Shown piece by piece: positions 43,649 to 52,879 of a stretch of DNA of 64,000 bases. The stretch's first letter is position 1. Every line of letters starts with the position of its first letter. Source of the DNA: an uncultured Burkholderiales bacterium (GTDB taxonomy: Bacteria > Pseudomonadota > Gammaproteobacteria > Burkholderiales > Burkholderiaceae_C); the NCBI GenBank assembly GCA_903932865.1, contig CAIZHQ010000026.1:248001-312000 (forward strand), given 5' to 3'. Under the pieces are notes generated by a model. That model saw only the letters and a list, made by a program, of their open reading frames with translations, had not been told where the DNA came from and made no database searches. Both the position numbers and the translations under genes were made by a program.

Positions 43649-45331
43649 ATGCCAAGCTTGAAGGTGATGGGGCCTTTGCTGTTGGCGCTGCTGGCGGCCC
43701 TGCCCATCGGCGCTGCGCTGTGGGCGGTGGGCGCGCAAATGCTGGACGCGACCGCTTGGCAAGCCCTCTGGGTCGATCCGCAAACTTGGCGCGCCTGGGG
43801 CATGACGCTGTGGACCGGTTTGGCCTCGACCGCGTTGGCGTGGATCACAGTGAAGCATGTGCTGGCCAGCGGCTTCATTCGCCAACAACTGGGGCGCTGG
43901 TTGTCGCTTCTGCCTGCTTTATTGGCCACGCCACACGCGGCCATGGCCATCGGGCTGGTGCTGTGGCTCTCGCCCAGCGGCTGGGCATTGCGGCTGGCAT
44001 CGCCGGGACTCACAGGGTTTGACTCACCGCCGCCCTGGTTCACCACGCAAGACCCGTGGGGCTTGGGGCTGATCCTGGTGCTGTGGCTCAAAGAAGTCCC
44101 GTTCTTGCTGTGGGTGGCTGCCACCCAAATGCAGCGCGAAGACCTGCGCCGCCGCTGGCAAGCCGAATCCGCACTGGCCCAAACCCTGGGCCGCACCCCC
44201 GCACAAGCCTTTGCACAAATCATCTGGCCGCAACTGGCACCGCGCCTGCGCTGGCCGCTGCTGGCGGTGCTGGTCTATGGCCTCACGGTGGTGGACATGG
44301 CGCTCATCATCGGCCCCGCCACACCGCCCACCTTGGCGGTGCTGGCCTGGCAATGGCTGAGCGATGCCGACCTGCTCACGCAATCACAAGGTGTGGCGGC
44401 GGCGGGGTGGCTGACGGGCACGGTGTTGGTGGGGGGCGTGCTTGCGGGGAGACTTGTAGGAGCCGCGCTCTCGCGGCGAATGCTGGGGCATGGCAAGCGC
44501 CTGAAGGTGGCTTGGGCAGCGTTCTTGCCCAAGCCAGGTTGTGTGGGGGTTTGGCCGCCGAATGTCGTTTGGACTCTGATCCTCACCACCTACGCCGCCG
44601 TCTGGTTCGCCCTGACCGTGGGCAGTGTCTCGGGCGTGTGGCCTTTCCCCCAAGTGTGGCCCGAGCTGTGGACACTCAGCGCCTGGCAACAAGTGGCCAG
44701 CAGTGCGTACACGGTGTGGACCACCTTGGGCCTGGGCGTGGCATCGGCCAGTGTGTGTTTGTTGTGGTCGGTGGCTTGGCTGGAGTTGGCCCCGCGCCGC
44801 TGGCAGCAGGCCATGCAGCCCTGGTTCTTGTTGCCGCTGGTCTTGCCATCGGTGCTGTGGGTGGTGGGCTTGTACAGCCTGGCGCTGCACACCCGCCTCG
44901 AAGGCCAATGGCTGGGCCTGAGCCTGGCGCACGCGGTCATGGTCTTGCCCTATGTGCTGCTGGCGCTGGTGCCCGCGTACCAGGCGGTGGACCCGCGCCA
45001 AGCCGCCCTGGTGGCCAGCTTGGGCCATGGCCGCTGGGTGTATTTGTGGCGTGTGAAGTGGCCATTGCTCAAACGCGCCATTGCCTCGGCTTGGGCCGTG
45101 GGCTTTGCGGTCAGCGTGGCGCAATACCTGCCCACGCTCTATGTGGGTGCGGGCCGTTTTGCCACCGTCACCACCGAAGCCGTCACCTTGGCCGCGGGCG
45201 CGCAACGCTCGCTCATGAGCGCCTACGCCGCGCTGCAAATGCTCTTGCCCATCGCCGCCTTTGCGCTGGCCGCGTGGCTGGGCAGGCCCCGCCGATTTGA
45301 GAAGATCGCCCCCATGAAAGCCACACCATGA
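43649..45331 (+). CDS. ABC transporter permease, two fused modules, YnjC-like
   Basis: 560 residues with about twelve membrane spans. Two EAA-type loops are visible: LAQTLGRTPAQAFAQIIWP in the first half and AALVASLGHGRWVYLWRVKWP in the second, so one chain supplies both permease halves as in ThiP or SfuB. It overlaps the ATPase gene by ATGA. Confidence 0.87.
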   Translation: MPSLKVMGPLLLALLAALPIGAALWAVGAQMLDATAWQALWVDPQTWRAWGMTLWTGLASTALAWITVKHVLASGFIRQQLGRWLSLLPALLATPHAAMAIGLVLWLSPSGWALRLASPGLTGFDSPPPWFTTQDPWGLGLILVLWLKEVPFLLWVAATQMQREDLRRRWQAESALAQTLGRTPAQAFAQIIWPQLAPRLRWPLLAVLVYGLTVVDMALIIGPATPPTLAVLAWQWLSDADLLTQSQGVAAAGWLTGTVLVGGVLAGRLVGAALSRRMLGHGKRLKVAWAAFLPKPGCVGVWPPNVVWTLILTTYAAVWFALTVGSVSGVWPFPQVWPELWTLSAWQQVASSAYTVWTTLGLGVASASVCLLWSVAWLELAPRRWQQAMQPWFLLPLVLPSVLWVVGLYSLALHTRLEGQWLGLSLAHAVMVLPYVLLALVPAYQAVDPRQAALVASLGHGRWVYLWRVKWPLLKRAIASAWAVGFAVSVAQYLPTLYVGAGRFATVTTEAVTLAAGAQRSLMSAYAALQMLLPIAAFALAAWLGRPRRFEKIAPMKATP

Positions 45332-46035
45332 CCGACACCCTTCAAGATGGCCTGCAAGTTCACATCGAGCGTTTGGGCAGTGCGCGCCAAGCGCTGGTGA
45401 GTGGCCTGCACCTGCATGTGCCGCCCGGCGAGATCCTCACGCTCATGGGCCCGAGCGGCTGCGGCAAAAGCTCGGTGCTCGGGTCAATAGCGGGCACGCT
45501 GGCCAGCGTGTCCGAAGGGCTGCAGCCTTTGCAGTTGCAAGGCTCGGTGAAACTGAATGGCCGCGAAGTGTCACACCTGCCCACCCACCAACGCGGCGTG
45601 GGCTTGGTGTTCCAAGACGCCTTGCTCTTCCCGCACATGACGGTGGCCGAGAACCTGCTGTTTGCCGTCCCCGTCAGTGACACCAGGGGCACCAGCAGAA
45701 CCAACGCGCAGCGCCAAGCCCGCGTGCAACAAGCGCTGCAAGAAGCTGAGCTGAGCGGCATGGGCGAGCGCGACCCGTCCACGCTCTCAGGCGGGCAGCG
45801 CGCGCGTGTGGCGCTCATGCGCGCTTTGTTGGCCGAGCCGCAAGCGCTGCTGCTCGACGAGCCGTTTTCCAAACTCGACGCCGCTTTGCGCGCCCAACTG
45901 CGCCCGTGGGTGTTTGCGCATGTGCGCGAGCGGCGCATCCCGGTGGTGCTGGTCACGCACGACGAACAAGACGTGGTCGACCCGCAACGCTTGCTGCACT
46001 TGCGCGCCACCGAAGAAAGCCCCCACCATGTTTGA
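45328..46035 (+). CDS. ABC transporter ATP-binding protein, YnjD-like
   Basis: 235 residues. Walker A GPSGCGKSS, signature LSGGQRARVAL, Walker B LLLDEPF, switch His in LVTHDEQD. Drives import through the upstream YnjC-like permease. The next gene begins eight bases before its stop. Confidence 0.92.
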   Translation: MTDTLQDGLQVHIERLGSARQALVSGLHLHVPPGEILTLMGPSGCGKSSVLGSIAGTLASVSEGLQPLQLQGSVKLNGREVSHLPTHQRGVGLVFQDALLFPHMTVAENLLFAVPVSDTRGTSRTNAQRQARVQQALQEAELSGMGERDPSTLSGGQRARVALMRALLAEPQALLLDEPFSKLDAALRAQLRPWVFAHVRERRIPVVLVTHDEQDVVDPQRLLHLRATEESPHHV

Positions 46036-46633
46036 CCGCCATGCCCAAACCCTGTTGCGCCCCGCGCTGAACACCGCCGCACGCGGCTTGGTGCGCGCAG
46101 GCATCAGCGCCGACGCGCTGACCTGGTTGGGCTTTGCCATCGGCATGGCCGCCGCCGTGGCCATTGCGCTGCAAGCGTGGTGGTGGGGCTTGGCGCTGCT
46201 GCTGGCCTCGCGCTTGCTCGACGGTCTGGACGGCAGCGTGGCCCGCTTGACTCAGCCCACCGACGCGGGCGGGTTCCTGGACATCGCGCTCGACTTCGTG
46301 TTCTACGCCGCTATCCCCTTGGCCTTTGCGGTGGCCAACCCCAGCGCCAACGCGCTGCCCGCCGCAGCCTTGCTGGCCAGCTTCATCGGCACCGGCAGCA
46401 GCTTTTTGGCTTTTGCCGCACTGGCCGAAAAACGCGGCTTGACGGACACCGCCTTGCCGGGCAAAAGCTTTTACTTTTTAGGGGGCCTCACCGAAGCCAC
46501 CGAGACCATCACCGTCTTTGCCGCCATGTGCATCTGGCCTGAACACTTTGCGGTGTTGGCTTATGGTTTTGCGGGCTTGTGTGCGGTGACGACGGGGATG
46601 CGGGTGGGGTGGGGTTATCGGCGCTTGAAATAG
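46028..46633 (+). CDS. CDP-alcohol phosphatidyltransferase family protein, YnjF-like
   Basis: 201 residues, about six membrane helices. The catalytic motif D-G-x2-A-R-x8-G-x3-D-x3-D is exact: DGSVARLTQPTDAGGFLDIALD from residue 74 on, shown here in two overlapping parts DGSVAR and GGFLDIALD. It would join a CDP-activated lipid or alcohol to an acceptor in the membrane. In E. coli ynjF also follows the ynjBCD transporter genes, so this pairing is conserved though unexplained. Confidence 0.88.
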   Translation: MFDRHAQTLLRPALNTAARGLVRAGISADALTWLGFAIGMAAAVAIALQAWWWGLALLLASRLLDGLDGSVARLTQPTDAGGFLDIALDFVFYAAIPLAFAVANPSANALPAAALLASFIGTGSSFLAFAALAEKRGLTDTALPGKSFYFLGGLTEATETITVFAAMCIWPEHFAVLAYGFAGLCAVTTGMRVGWGYRRLK

Positions 46634-46753
46634 TGCATTTGCCGTGTTCGTAACTTATGGTTGCTTTTCTGAAAATTAAAGACCATCTGCGGTTATTGTT
46701 CAGGCCACCGCACAGGTGCTGATTGCCAAGCACCTTGCACTTTGGAGTTTTTC

Positions 46754-48916
46754 ATGCGCCTTCGTCAAACCTTGTTGTTGCTCTTGCTGGCGTTAGCCAT
46801 AGGCATGTTTGTGGCGCTGGACCTGGGGCGCTATCTCAGCTTTGAGCAACTCAAAGCCAGCCAGGCCAGTTTTGCGCAGCTGCACGCCGCGCAACCGTTC
46901 ACGGTGGCGGCGGTGTATTTCCTGCTGTATGTGGCCGCCACGGCTTTGTCCATCCCCGGCGCGACCCTCATCACGCTGGCCGGTGGTGCGATCTTTGGCC
47001 TGTGGCAGGGTTTGCTGATCGTCTCGTTTGCGTCCTCTGTGGGGGCCACCCTGGCGTTTTTGGCTTCGCGGTTTTTGTTGCGTGACTGGGTGGAGGCGCG
47101 CTTTGGTCAGCGCCTGGCCGACATCCACTTGGGCGTGAACCGTGAGGGCGGGTTTTACCTCTTCACTTTGCGCCTGATTCCGGTCGTGCCGTTTTTCTTG
47201 ATCAACCTGCTCATGGGCCTCACGCGCATGAATGTGTGGACGTATTACTGGGTCAGCCAAATCGGCATGTTGGCGGGCACGGCGGTTTATGTGAACGCGG
47301 GCACGCAGTTGGCGCAACTCGACTCGGTGCAGGGCATTTTGAGCCCCGCGCTTTTGGGCAGCTTTGTGCTGCTGGGCATATTTCCGTTGATTGCTCACCG
47401 TATCGTGGCCGCTGTGCAAAAGCGCAAGGTCTACGCCCGCTGGGCCGACCAACGCCCCAAGACCTTTGAACGCAACCTGATCGTCATCGGCGGCGGAGCG
47501 GGCGGTTTGGTCAGCGCCTACATCGCCGCAGCGGTCAAGGCCAAGGTCACGCTGATCGAGGCGCACAAGATGGGTGGCGACTGCTTGAACTATGGCTGTG
47601 TGCCGAGCAAAGCGCTGATCAAAAGCGCCAAGCTGGCACACCAAATGCGCCACGCGTCGAACTACGGCCTGCGCGGTGCGGCCCCGAGCTTCAGCTTCAA
47701 AGCGGTGATTCAGCGCGTGCACGATGTGATCAAAGCCATCGAGCCGCACGACAGCATCGAGCGTTACACCGGCTTGGGTGTGGAGGTGTTGCGGGGTTAC
47801 GGCAGATTGGTGAACCCGTGGACGGTGGAGGTGGCTTTGAACGATGGCTCAACCCAACGCTTGACGGCCCGCAGCATCGTGATCGCTGCCGGTGCCCACC
47901 CCTTTGTGCCGCCACTGCCCGGCTTGGACGATGTGGGTTATGTCACCAGCGACACCCTGTGGGACGAGTTCGCCAAGCTCGATGAAGTGCCCAAGCGTTT
48001 GGTGGTGCTGGGCGGCGGGCCGATTGGTTGCGAGTTGGCACAAAGCTTTGCGCGACTGGGCTCACACGTCACGCAAGTGGAAATGGGCGCACGCATCATG
48101 GTGCGCGAAGACGAAGAGGTGAGCGCACTCGCCAAAGCTTCACTGGAGGCCGACGGCGTGCAAGTGCTCACCGGCCACAAGGCGCTGCTCTGCGAGATGG
48201 TGAACGGCGAAAAGACCCTGGTGTTGGAACACGCAGGCGCAGAGAAACGCATCGTGTTTGACCAACTGCTGTGCGCTGTGGGCCGTGTGGCGCGTTTGCA
48301 GGGTTATGGCCTGGAGGACCTGGGCATTCCCACGCACCGCACCGTGCAGACCAACGAATACCTGCAAACCATCTACCCCAACATTTACGCCGCAGGCGAC
48401 GTGGCCGGGCCGTTCCAGTTCACCCACACCGCAGCCCACCAAGCGTGGTACGCCGCCGTGAACGCGCTGTTTGGTGAGTGGAAGCTGTTCAAGGCCGACT
48501 ACTCGGTCATCCCGTGGGCCACTTTCATCGACCCCGAGGTGGCGCGTGTGGGCCTGAACGAGCAAGAAGCCAAAGAAAAGAACATCCCGTATGAAGTGAC
48601 CAAGTACGACATCGACGACCTGGACCGCGCCATCGCAGACAGCGAAGCGCACGGATTTGTGAAGGTGATCACCGTGCCGGGCAAAGACAAAATTTTGGGC
48701 GTGACCATCGTCGGTGCACATGCGGCAGACTTGCTGGCCGAGTACGTGCTGGCCATGAAACATGGCTTGGGGTTAACCAAGATCTTGGGCACCATCCACA
48801 CCTACCCCACGATGGCCGAGGCCAACAAATACGCAGCGGGCGAGTGGAAGCGCAAGCATGCGCCACAAAAGTTGCTGGCCTGGGTGAAGAAATACCATGA
48901 TTGGCGGCGTGGATGA
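46754..48916 (+). CDS. Fused TVP38/TMEM64 (VTT) domain and FAD disulfide oxidoreductase
   Basis: 720 residues from the ATG at 46754. Residues 1-225 are a membrane VTT/SNARE-associated (DedA-like) domain with IPGATLITLAGGAIFG and LRLIPVVPFFLINLLMG. From 240 on is a class I pyridine nucleotide-disulfide oxidoreductase: FAD motif IGGGAGGLVSAYIAA, redox pair C277 and C282 in GGDCLNYGCVPSKAL, NAD motif GGGPIGCELAQ, and the C-terminal dimerisation domain. No heavy-metal-associated domain and no C-terminal CC pair as in MerA. The combination ties a membrane lipid/transport module to electron transfer; function is unknown. Confidence 0.92.
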   Translation: MRLRQTLLLLLLALAIGMFVALDLGRYLSFEQLKASQASFAQLHAAQPFTVAAVYFLLYVAATALSIPGATLITLAGGAIFGLWQGLLIVSFASSVGATLAFLASRFLLRDWVEARFGQRLADIHLGVNREGGFYLFTLRLIPVVPFFLINLLMGLTRMNVWTYYWVSQIGMLAGTAVYVNAGTQLAQLDSVQGILSPALLGSFVLLGIFPLIAHRIVAAVQKRKVYARWADQRPKTFERNLIVIGGGAGGLVSAYIAAAVKAKVTLIEAHKMGGDCLNYGCVPSKALIKSAKLAHQMRHASNYGLRGAAPSFSFKAVIQRVHDVIKAIEPHDSIERYTGLGVEVLRGYGRLVNPWTVEVALNDGSTQRLTARSIVIAAGAHPFVPPLPGLDDVGYVTSDTLWDEFAKLDEVPKRLVVLGGGPIGCELAQSFARLGSHVTQVEMGARIMVREDEEVSALAKASLEADGVQVLTGHKALLCEMVNGEKTLVLEHAGAEKRIVFDQLLCAVGRVARLQGYGLEDLGIPTHRTVQTNEYLQTIYPNIYAAGDVAGPFQFTHTAAHQAWYAAVNALFGEWKLFKADYSVIPWATFIDPEVARVGLNEQEAKEKNIPYEVTKYDIDDLDRAIADSEAHGFVKVITVPGKDKILGVTIVGAHAADLLAEYVLAMKHGLGLTKILGTIHTYPTMAEANKYAAGEWKRKHAPQKLLAWVKKYHDWRRG

Positions 48917-49668
48917 AGCCGTTTTTGAAATCCTTTCCTGCGTTGCTGGCGCTGGGCTGGGCCTGGGTTGCCGTGTCAGCTGTGGCGCAAAGCCTCTCGC
49001 CTTTGGTGCCTGTCGATGGCAAAGTCCCCAGCCCATGGCGATTTGTGGGCTTCCCCAAGTCCAAGGCCGACATTCCGGCCACCCGTTTCGAGTTGGCCGA
49101 TGTGCAAGGCGGGTGGGCGCTGAAGGTCAGCACCCGCGCTTCATATGGCTCCTGGGTGCACGACCTGTTCAAAGCCAACCCTGGCCGACTGCAATGGCAC
49201 TGGCGGCTGGACCAGCCGCTCACGGGCGGCAAAGGCGTGGCCGACATCTTGACCAAAGCCGGAGACGACGCCGCCCTCAAGGTCTGCGTCATGTTTGACC
49301 ATCCGCTGGACCGCGTGCCTTTTGCCCAGCGCACCTTGTTGCGCATTGCCCGCAGCGTGAGTGGCGAAGACCTGCCAGCCGCCACGCTTTGCTATGTGTG
49401 GGACAGCCTGCACCCCGCTGGCCTGCAAGGCGCCAACCCCTACACCCAGCGCGTGCGCTTCATCACCTTGCAAGGCCAAGGTGCGCCATTGGCCCAGTGG
49501 CAAACCGAAACCCGCGACGTGGCCACCGACTTTGCCACCTTGTTTGCCGATGAGCTGCCTGCTGGGGCCGATGTGCCCAAAGTGCGCGCCTTGCTGATTG
49601 GGGCAGACAGCGATAACACCGGCGCTGAAAGTGTGGGCTGGGTGCGGGGCATTCAGTGGCGACCTTGA
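48913..49668 (+). CDS. DUF3047 secreted protein
   Basis: 251 residues; ATG overlaps the previous stop (ATGA). Signal peptide ends near VSAVAQS. Family blocks: WRFVGFPKSKADIPATRFEL, LQWHWRLDQPLTGGKG, KVCVMFDHPLDR and ALLIGADSDNTG. DUF3047 is a beta-rich periplasmic family without assigned activity. Translational coupling to the VTT-oxidoreductase suggests joint action in the envelope. Confidence 0.87.
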   Translation: MKPFLKSFPALLALGWAWVAVSAVAQSLSPLVPVDGKVPSPWRFVGFPKSKADIPATRFELADVQGGWALKVSTRASYGSWVHDLFKANPGRLQWHWRLDQPLTGGKGVADILTKAGDDAALKVCVMFDHPLDRVPFAQRTLLRIARSVSGEDLPAATLCYVWDSLHPAGLQGANPYTQRVRFITLQGQGAPLAQWQTETRDVATDFATLFADELPAGADVPKVRALLIGADSDNTGAESVGWVRGIQWRP

Positions 49669-49695
49669 GGCGCTCCCTCAGAGCAGCGGCCCGCT

Positions 49696-50445
49696 TCAGC
49701 TGTGGCCCAAAGCCTGCGACAGGGCGGCGGCTTCTTTGACCAACACGGCCCCAAACTGGCGCACCTTGTCCTCTTTGAGGCGGGCCCCTGGCCCGAACAC
49801 GGCGATGGAGCCAGCCACTTGGCCATGGCTGTTGAAGAACGGTGCAGCAATGGCCACGGCCCCTTCAATCAAGGCATTTTTGCTGGTGGCATAGCCGCGC
49901 TTTTTGATCAGGCGAAGCTCTTGCGCCAAACGGAGGATGTCCAGGTTCAGGCCTTCGGCATAACGCTCGATCGCCTCAATCGAGGTGTTGGCATGCGCCA
50001 AGATGACCTGGCCACTGGCCCCCAAAACGATGCGCTCTTGGTAACCCACACCTCTTTTGAAGCTCAGCGCCTGCGGGCTGGGCAACTCGGCCACGCACAG
50101 CCGCATGGCGCCTTGCGGCACGAACAAAGCCACAGTTTCCTGGGTGGCGGCCCACACGCGCTGCATGATGGCTTGGCCCACCGCCGAGACATTCAGACCA
50201 GACGACCAGACGTGTGTGAGCTGCCCCACCGCTGGGCCCAGCCTGAACCTTTGGGGTTCGCCCGTGGACACCACAAAACCCGATTGCACCAGCGTTTGCA
50301 GCAAGCGGTACAGCGTGGGCCGACTCAAAGGGACCCGCTCGAGCAATTGCGCGGCGCTCAGCTCGTGCTCGTTGACCGAGAACGCTTTCAGAATGTCCAA
50401 AGCCCGTTCAACGGCTCGGACGCCATCGCCGCTGCTGGTGCCCAT
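49696..50445 (-). CDS. IclR-family transcriptional regulator
   Basis: 249 residues from the ATG at 50445; a TTG at 50460 is possible. N-terminal winged helix (VERALDILKAFSVNEHELSAAQL, LSRPTLYRLLQTLVQSGFV) and C-terminal effector domain with KRGVGYQERIVLGASGQV and KKRGYATSKNALIEGAVAIAAPF. Divergent from the Rieske oxygenase gene, whose promoter it probably controls in response to an aromatic acid. Confidence 0.92.
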   Translation of the reverse strand: MGTSSGDGVRAVERALDILKAFSVNEHELSAAQLLERVPLSRPTLYRLLQTLVQSGFVVSTGEPQRFRLGPAVGQLTHVWSSGLNVSAVGQAIMQRVWAATQETVALFVPQGAMRLCVAELPSPQALSFKRGVGYQERIVLGASGQVILAHANTSIEAIERYAEGLNLDILRLAQELRLIKKRGYATSKNALIEGAVAIAAPFFNSHGQVAGSIAVFGPGARLKEDKVRQFGAVLVKEAAALSQALGHS

Positions 50446-50488
50446 GTCAAAACCCTTCAAAACCTTGCGCGTCCCGTGTGTATTGGCG

Positions 50489-50505
50489 TGTCCGCCTGAT
50501 GGACA
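50489..50505. promoter_or_regulatory. Inverted repeat TGTCC-N7-GGACA, candidate IclR operator
   Basis: A 5-bp inverted repeat with a 7-base centre lies in the 138-base divergent region between the IclR and oxygenase starts, closer to the regulator. Short arms make chance occurrence possible. Confidence 0.35.
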
Positions 50506-50583
50506 ACATTATCATTTTAGGGAAAGCTGCGCAGTTGAGCACGACTGTGACAGTGACTTATTCAAGCCAAGGAGAAGTTTTTC

Positions 50584-51858
50584 ATGAACAAGGACATGTC
50601 TGAAACCCTGATTCGCGTGGGTCCCGGCACGCGCATGGGCAACCTGATGCGGCGTTACTGGGTGCCCGCTTTGAGCAGCAGCGAAATCGAGCTGGCCGAC
50701 GGTCCGCAAGTGCGCATTGAGCTGCTGGGCGAAAAGCTGCTGGCCTTTCGCAACACCGACGGCAAGGCTTGCATGATCGGTGAGTTTTGTTCGCACCGGG
50801 GTGTCTCGCTGTACTTTGGCCGCAATGAAGAAAACGGCATCCGTTGCGCCTACCACGGCGTCAAGTTCGACGGCAATGGCCAGTGTGTGGACGTGCCCTC
50901 CAACCCCAAAGCCTGTGCGCACATGCACATCAAAGGCTACCCCTGCGTGGAGCGCGGCGGCATCGTTTGGACCTACATGGGACCTCCCGACAAGATGCCC
51001 GAGCCACCTGAACTGGAGTGGTGCACTTTGCCGGGCAGCCATGTGTTCGTCTCCAAGCGCCTTCAATACTCCAGTTACCTGCAGGCCATGGAGGGGGGCA
51101 TCGACACCGCCCATGTGTCGTATGTCCACCGCTATGAGGTGGACACCGACCCGATGCATCAGGGCGTCAAGGCGCTTGACTACATCAAGGCCGATGGCAA
51201 TGTGGTGTTTGAAATCGAAAAGACCTCGTTTGGCATGAGCTTATATGGCCGTCGCATGGGCGAGCCCGACAGTTATTACTGGCGCATCACCCAGTGGTTG
51301 TTCCCTTGGTTCACCATGATTCCGCCGTTTGGCCACCATGCGTTGGGTGGTCATGCTTGGGTGCCGGTCAACGACCATGAGTGCTGGGCTTGGAGCATGA
51401 ATTGGCAACCCAAGCAGCCGCTGAGCGCCGAAGAAAATGAAGCCATGGCTGCGGGCAAAGGGATCCATGTGGAATACGACGCCCCAGGCAGCTTTGTGCC
51501 CAAAGCCAACCGTGATAACGATTACCTGATGGACCGCAAGGCCCAACAGGAAAAACGCGCCTACAGCGGTGTTTTCGGGTTTTCGGCGCAAGACTATTCT
51601 CTGCAGGAAAGCATGGGCGCCATCCAGGACCATGCAGCCGAAAAATTGCTGCCCACCGACCGTGCCATCGTCATGGCCCGGCGCATGCTGCACGATGCGG
51701 CGGTGGCGCTGGAGCAAGGCATTGAGCCCCCGGCGTTGGATGCCTCCGAGCAACATGTTCGCCCTGCCGGTGTGTTGTTGCCCAAAGGCGATGACCCCAT
51801 GGTTTGGGCCAAAGCACACTTGGCCAATGGACTGGACGAACCGGTTTTTTCGATTTGA
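50584..51858 (+). CDS. Rieske non-heme iron ring-hydroxylating oxygenase (phthalate dioxygenase-like)
   Basis: 424 residues. [2Fe-2S] Rieske ligands C69, H71, C88 and H91 (CSHRG and CAYHG); the mononuclear iron site is in AMEGGIDTAHVSYVHRYE (D174 bridging, H177, H182). The layout and N-terminus GNLMRRYWVPALSSSE are those of phthalate 4,5-dioxygenase-type alpha subunits, which need a separate flavin-ferredoxin reductase; none is encoded nearby. Genes for a Bug uptake protein and an SDR follow, consistent with degradation of an aromatic or alicyclic carboxylate. Confidence 0.92.
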   Translation: MNKDMSETLIRVGPGTRMGNLMRRYWVPALSSSEIELADGPQVRIELLGEKLLAFRNTDGKACMIGEFCSHRGVSLYFGRNEENGIRCAYHGVKFDGNGQCVDVPSNPKACAHMHIKGYPCVERGGIVWTYMGPPDKMPEPPELEWCTLPGSHVFVSKRLQYSSYLQAMEGGIDTAHVSYVHRYEVDTDPMHQGVKALDYIKADGNVVFEIEKTSFGMSLYGRRMGEPDSYYWRITQWLFPWFTMIPPFGHHALGGHAWVPVNDHECWAWSMNWQPKQPLSAEENEAMAAGKGIHVEYDAPGSFVPKANRDNDYLMDRKAQQEKRAYSGVFGFSAQDYSLQESMGAIQDHAAEKLLPTDRAIVMARRMLHDAAVALEQGIEPPALDASEQHVRPAGVLLPKGDDPMVWAKAHLANGLDEPVFSI

Positions 51859-51887
51859 CAAACATCCGAAGCACAACAGGAGACAAG

Positions 51888-52874
51888 ATGAAAAACTTCA
51901 ACCGCCGACAAATGGGTGCCTTGGCACTGGTCACCACTTGGTGTATGGGGGCCGTCACATCGGCCTGGGCGCAAGAATGGGCGCCCACCAAGCCCGTGCG
52001 CATCATCGTGCCCATCACAGGCAGCACCAACGATGTGCTGGCGCGGCTTATCGCCCCCAAACTGCAAGAAGTTTTCGGGCAGCCATTTGTGGTGGAAAAC
52101 AAGCCCGGCGCGGGCGGCAACATTGGCGCCGACATGGTGGCCAAAGCCGCACCTGACGGCCACACGTTGTTGATTGGCTACAACGGCCCATTGGCCATCA
52201 ACGTGGGCCTGTTCGACAAAATGCCCTATGACCCGGTCAAGGATCTGGCGCCCATCACCTTGATGGTCAAGGCTCCGCAATACTTGGTGGTCAACCCGGC
52301 ATCTGGCATCACCAGCGTGAAGGACTTTGTCGAGAAGACCAAGGCCAACCCAGCGAAGTATTCGTATGGCTCGGTGGCTTTGGGCAGTGCCTCGCACCTG
52401 ACCATGGAAATGTTCAAGTCGGCCGCTGGTTTTCACATCACCCACATCCCCTACCGTGGCGCTGGACCTGCCGTCAGTGATTTGATCGGTGGCAATATCC
52501 AGGCGGGGTTTTTTGTGCCGGGCAATGTGCAGCAATTTGCCAAGGAAGGCCGCTTGAAATTGCTGGCCACCTCGGGCCTCAAGCGATTTGCCACCACGCC
52601 TGACATTCCCACCCTCAGCGAGTCGGGCTACCCCGACTTTGAAGCCACCTCATGGATTGGTTTTCTCACCACCGGCGGCACGCCTGCGCCCATCATCGAG
52701 CGTTACAACCGCGAGATCGTGAAGATTGTGCGTTCACCCGAAATCACCAAGCGCTTGCTGGACATGGAGTTTGAAATTGTGGCCACCACCCCTAACCAGT
52801 TCCGTGACTGGATTGGCGCGGAAATCAAGCGTTGGGGCAAAGTGATCAAAGACACCGGCACCAAAGCGGAGTGA
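51888..52874 (+). CDS. Bug-family tripartite tricarboxylate transporter binding protein (3)
   Basis: 328 residues from the ATG at 51888, with ACAGGAGACAAG upstream. Signal ends near AWAQE; APTKPVRIIVPITGSTNDVLAR and VVENKPGAGGNIGADMVAKAA identify the family. The variant GSTNDV in place of AAGGxxD may alter ligand contacts. Placed between the oxygenase and SDR genes, it should capture their substrate in the periplasm. Confidence 0.92.
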   Translation: MKNFNRRQMGALALVTTWCMGAVTSAWAQEWAPTKPVRIIVPITGSTNDVLARLIAPKLQEVFGQPFVVENKPGAGGNIGADMVAKAAPDGHTLLIGYNGPLAINVGLFDKMPYDPVKDLAPITLMVKAPQYLVVNPASGITSVKDFVEKTKANPAKYSYGSVALGSASHLTMEMFKSAAGFHITHIPYRGAGPAVSDLIGGNIQAGFFVPGNVQQFAKEGRLKLLATSGLKRFATTPDIPTLSESGYPDFEATSWIGFLTTGGTPAPIIERYNREIVKIVRSPEITKRLLDMEFEIVATTPNQFRDWIGAEIKRWGKVIKDTGTKAE

Positions 52875-52879
52875 AGCGC

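Noticed and set aside
46754..48916. Mercuric reductase (MerA)
   Set aside because: No N-terminal metal-binding domain, no C-terminal cysteine pair, and no other mer genes.
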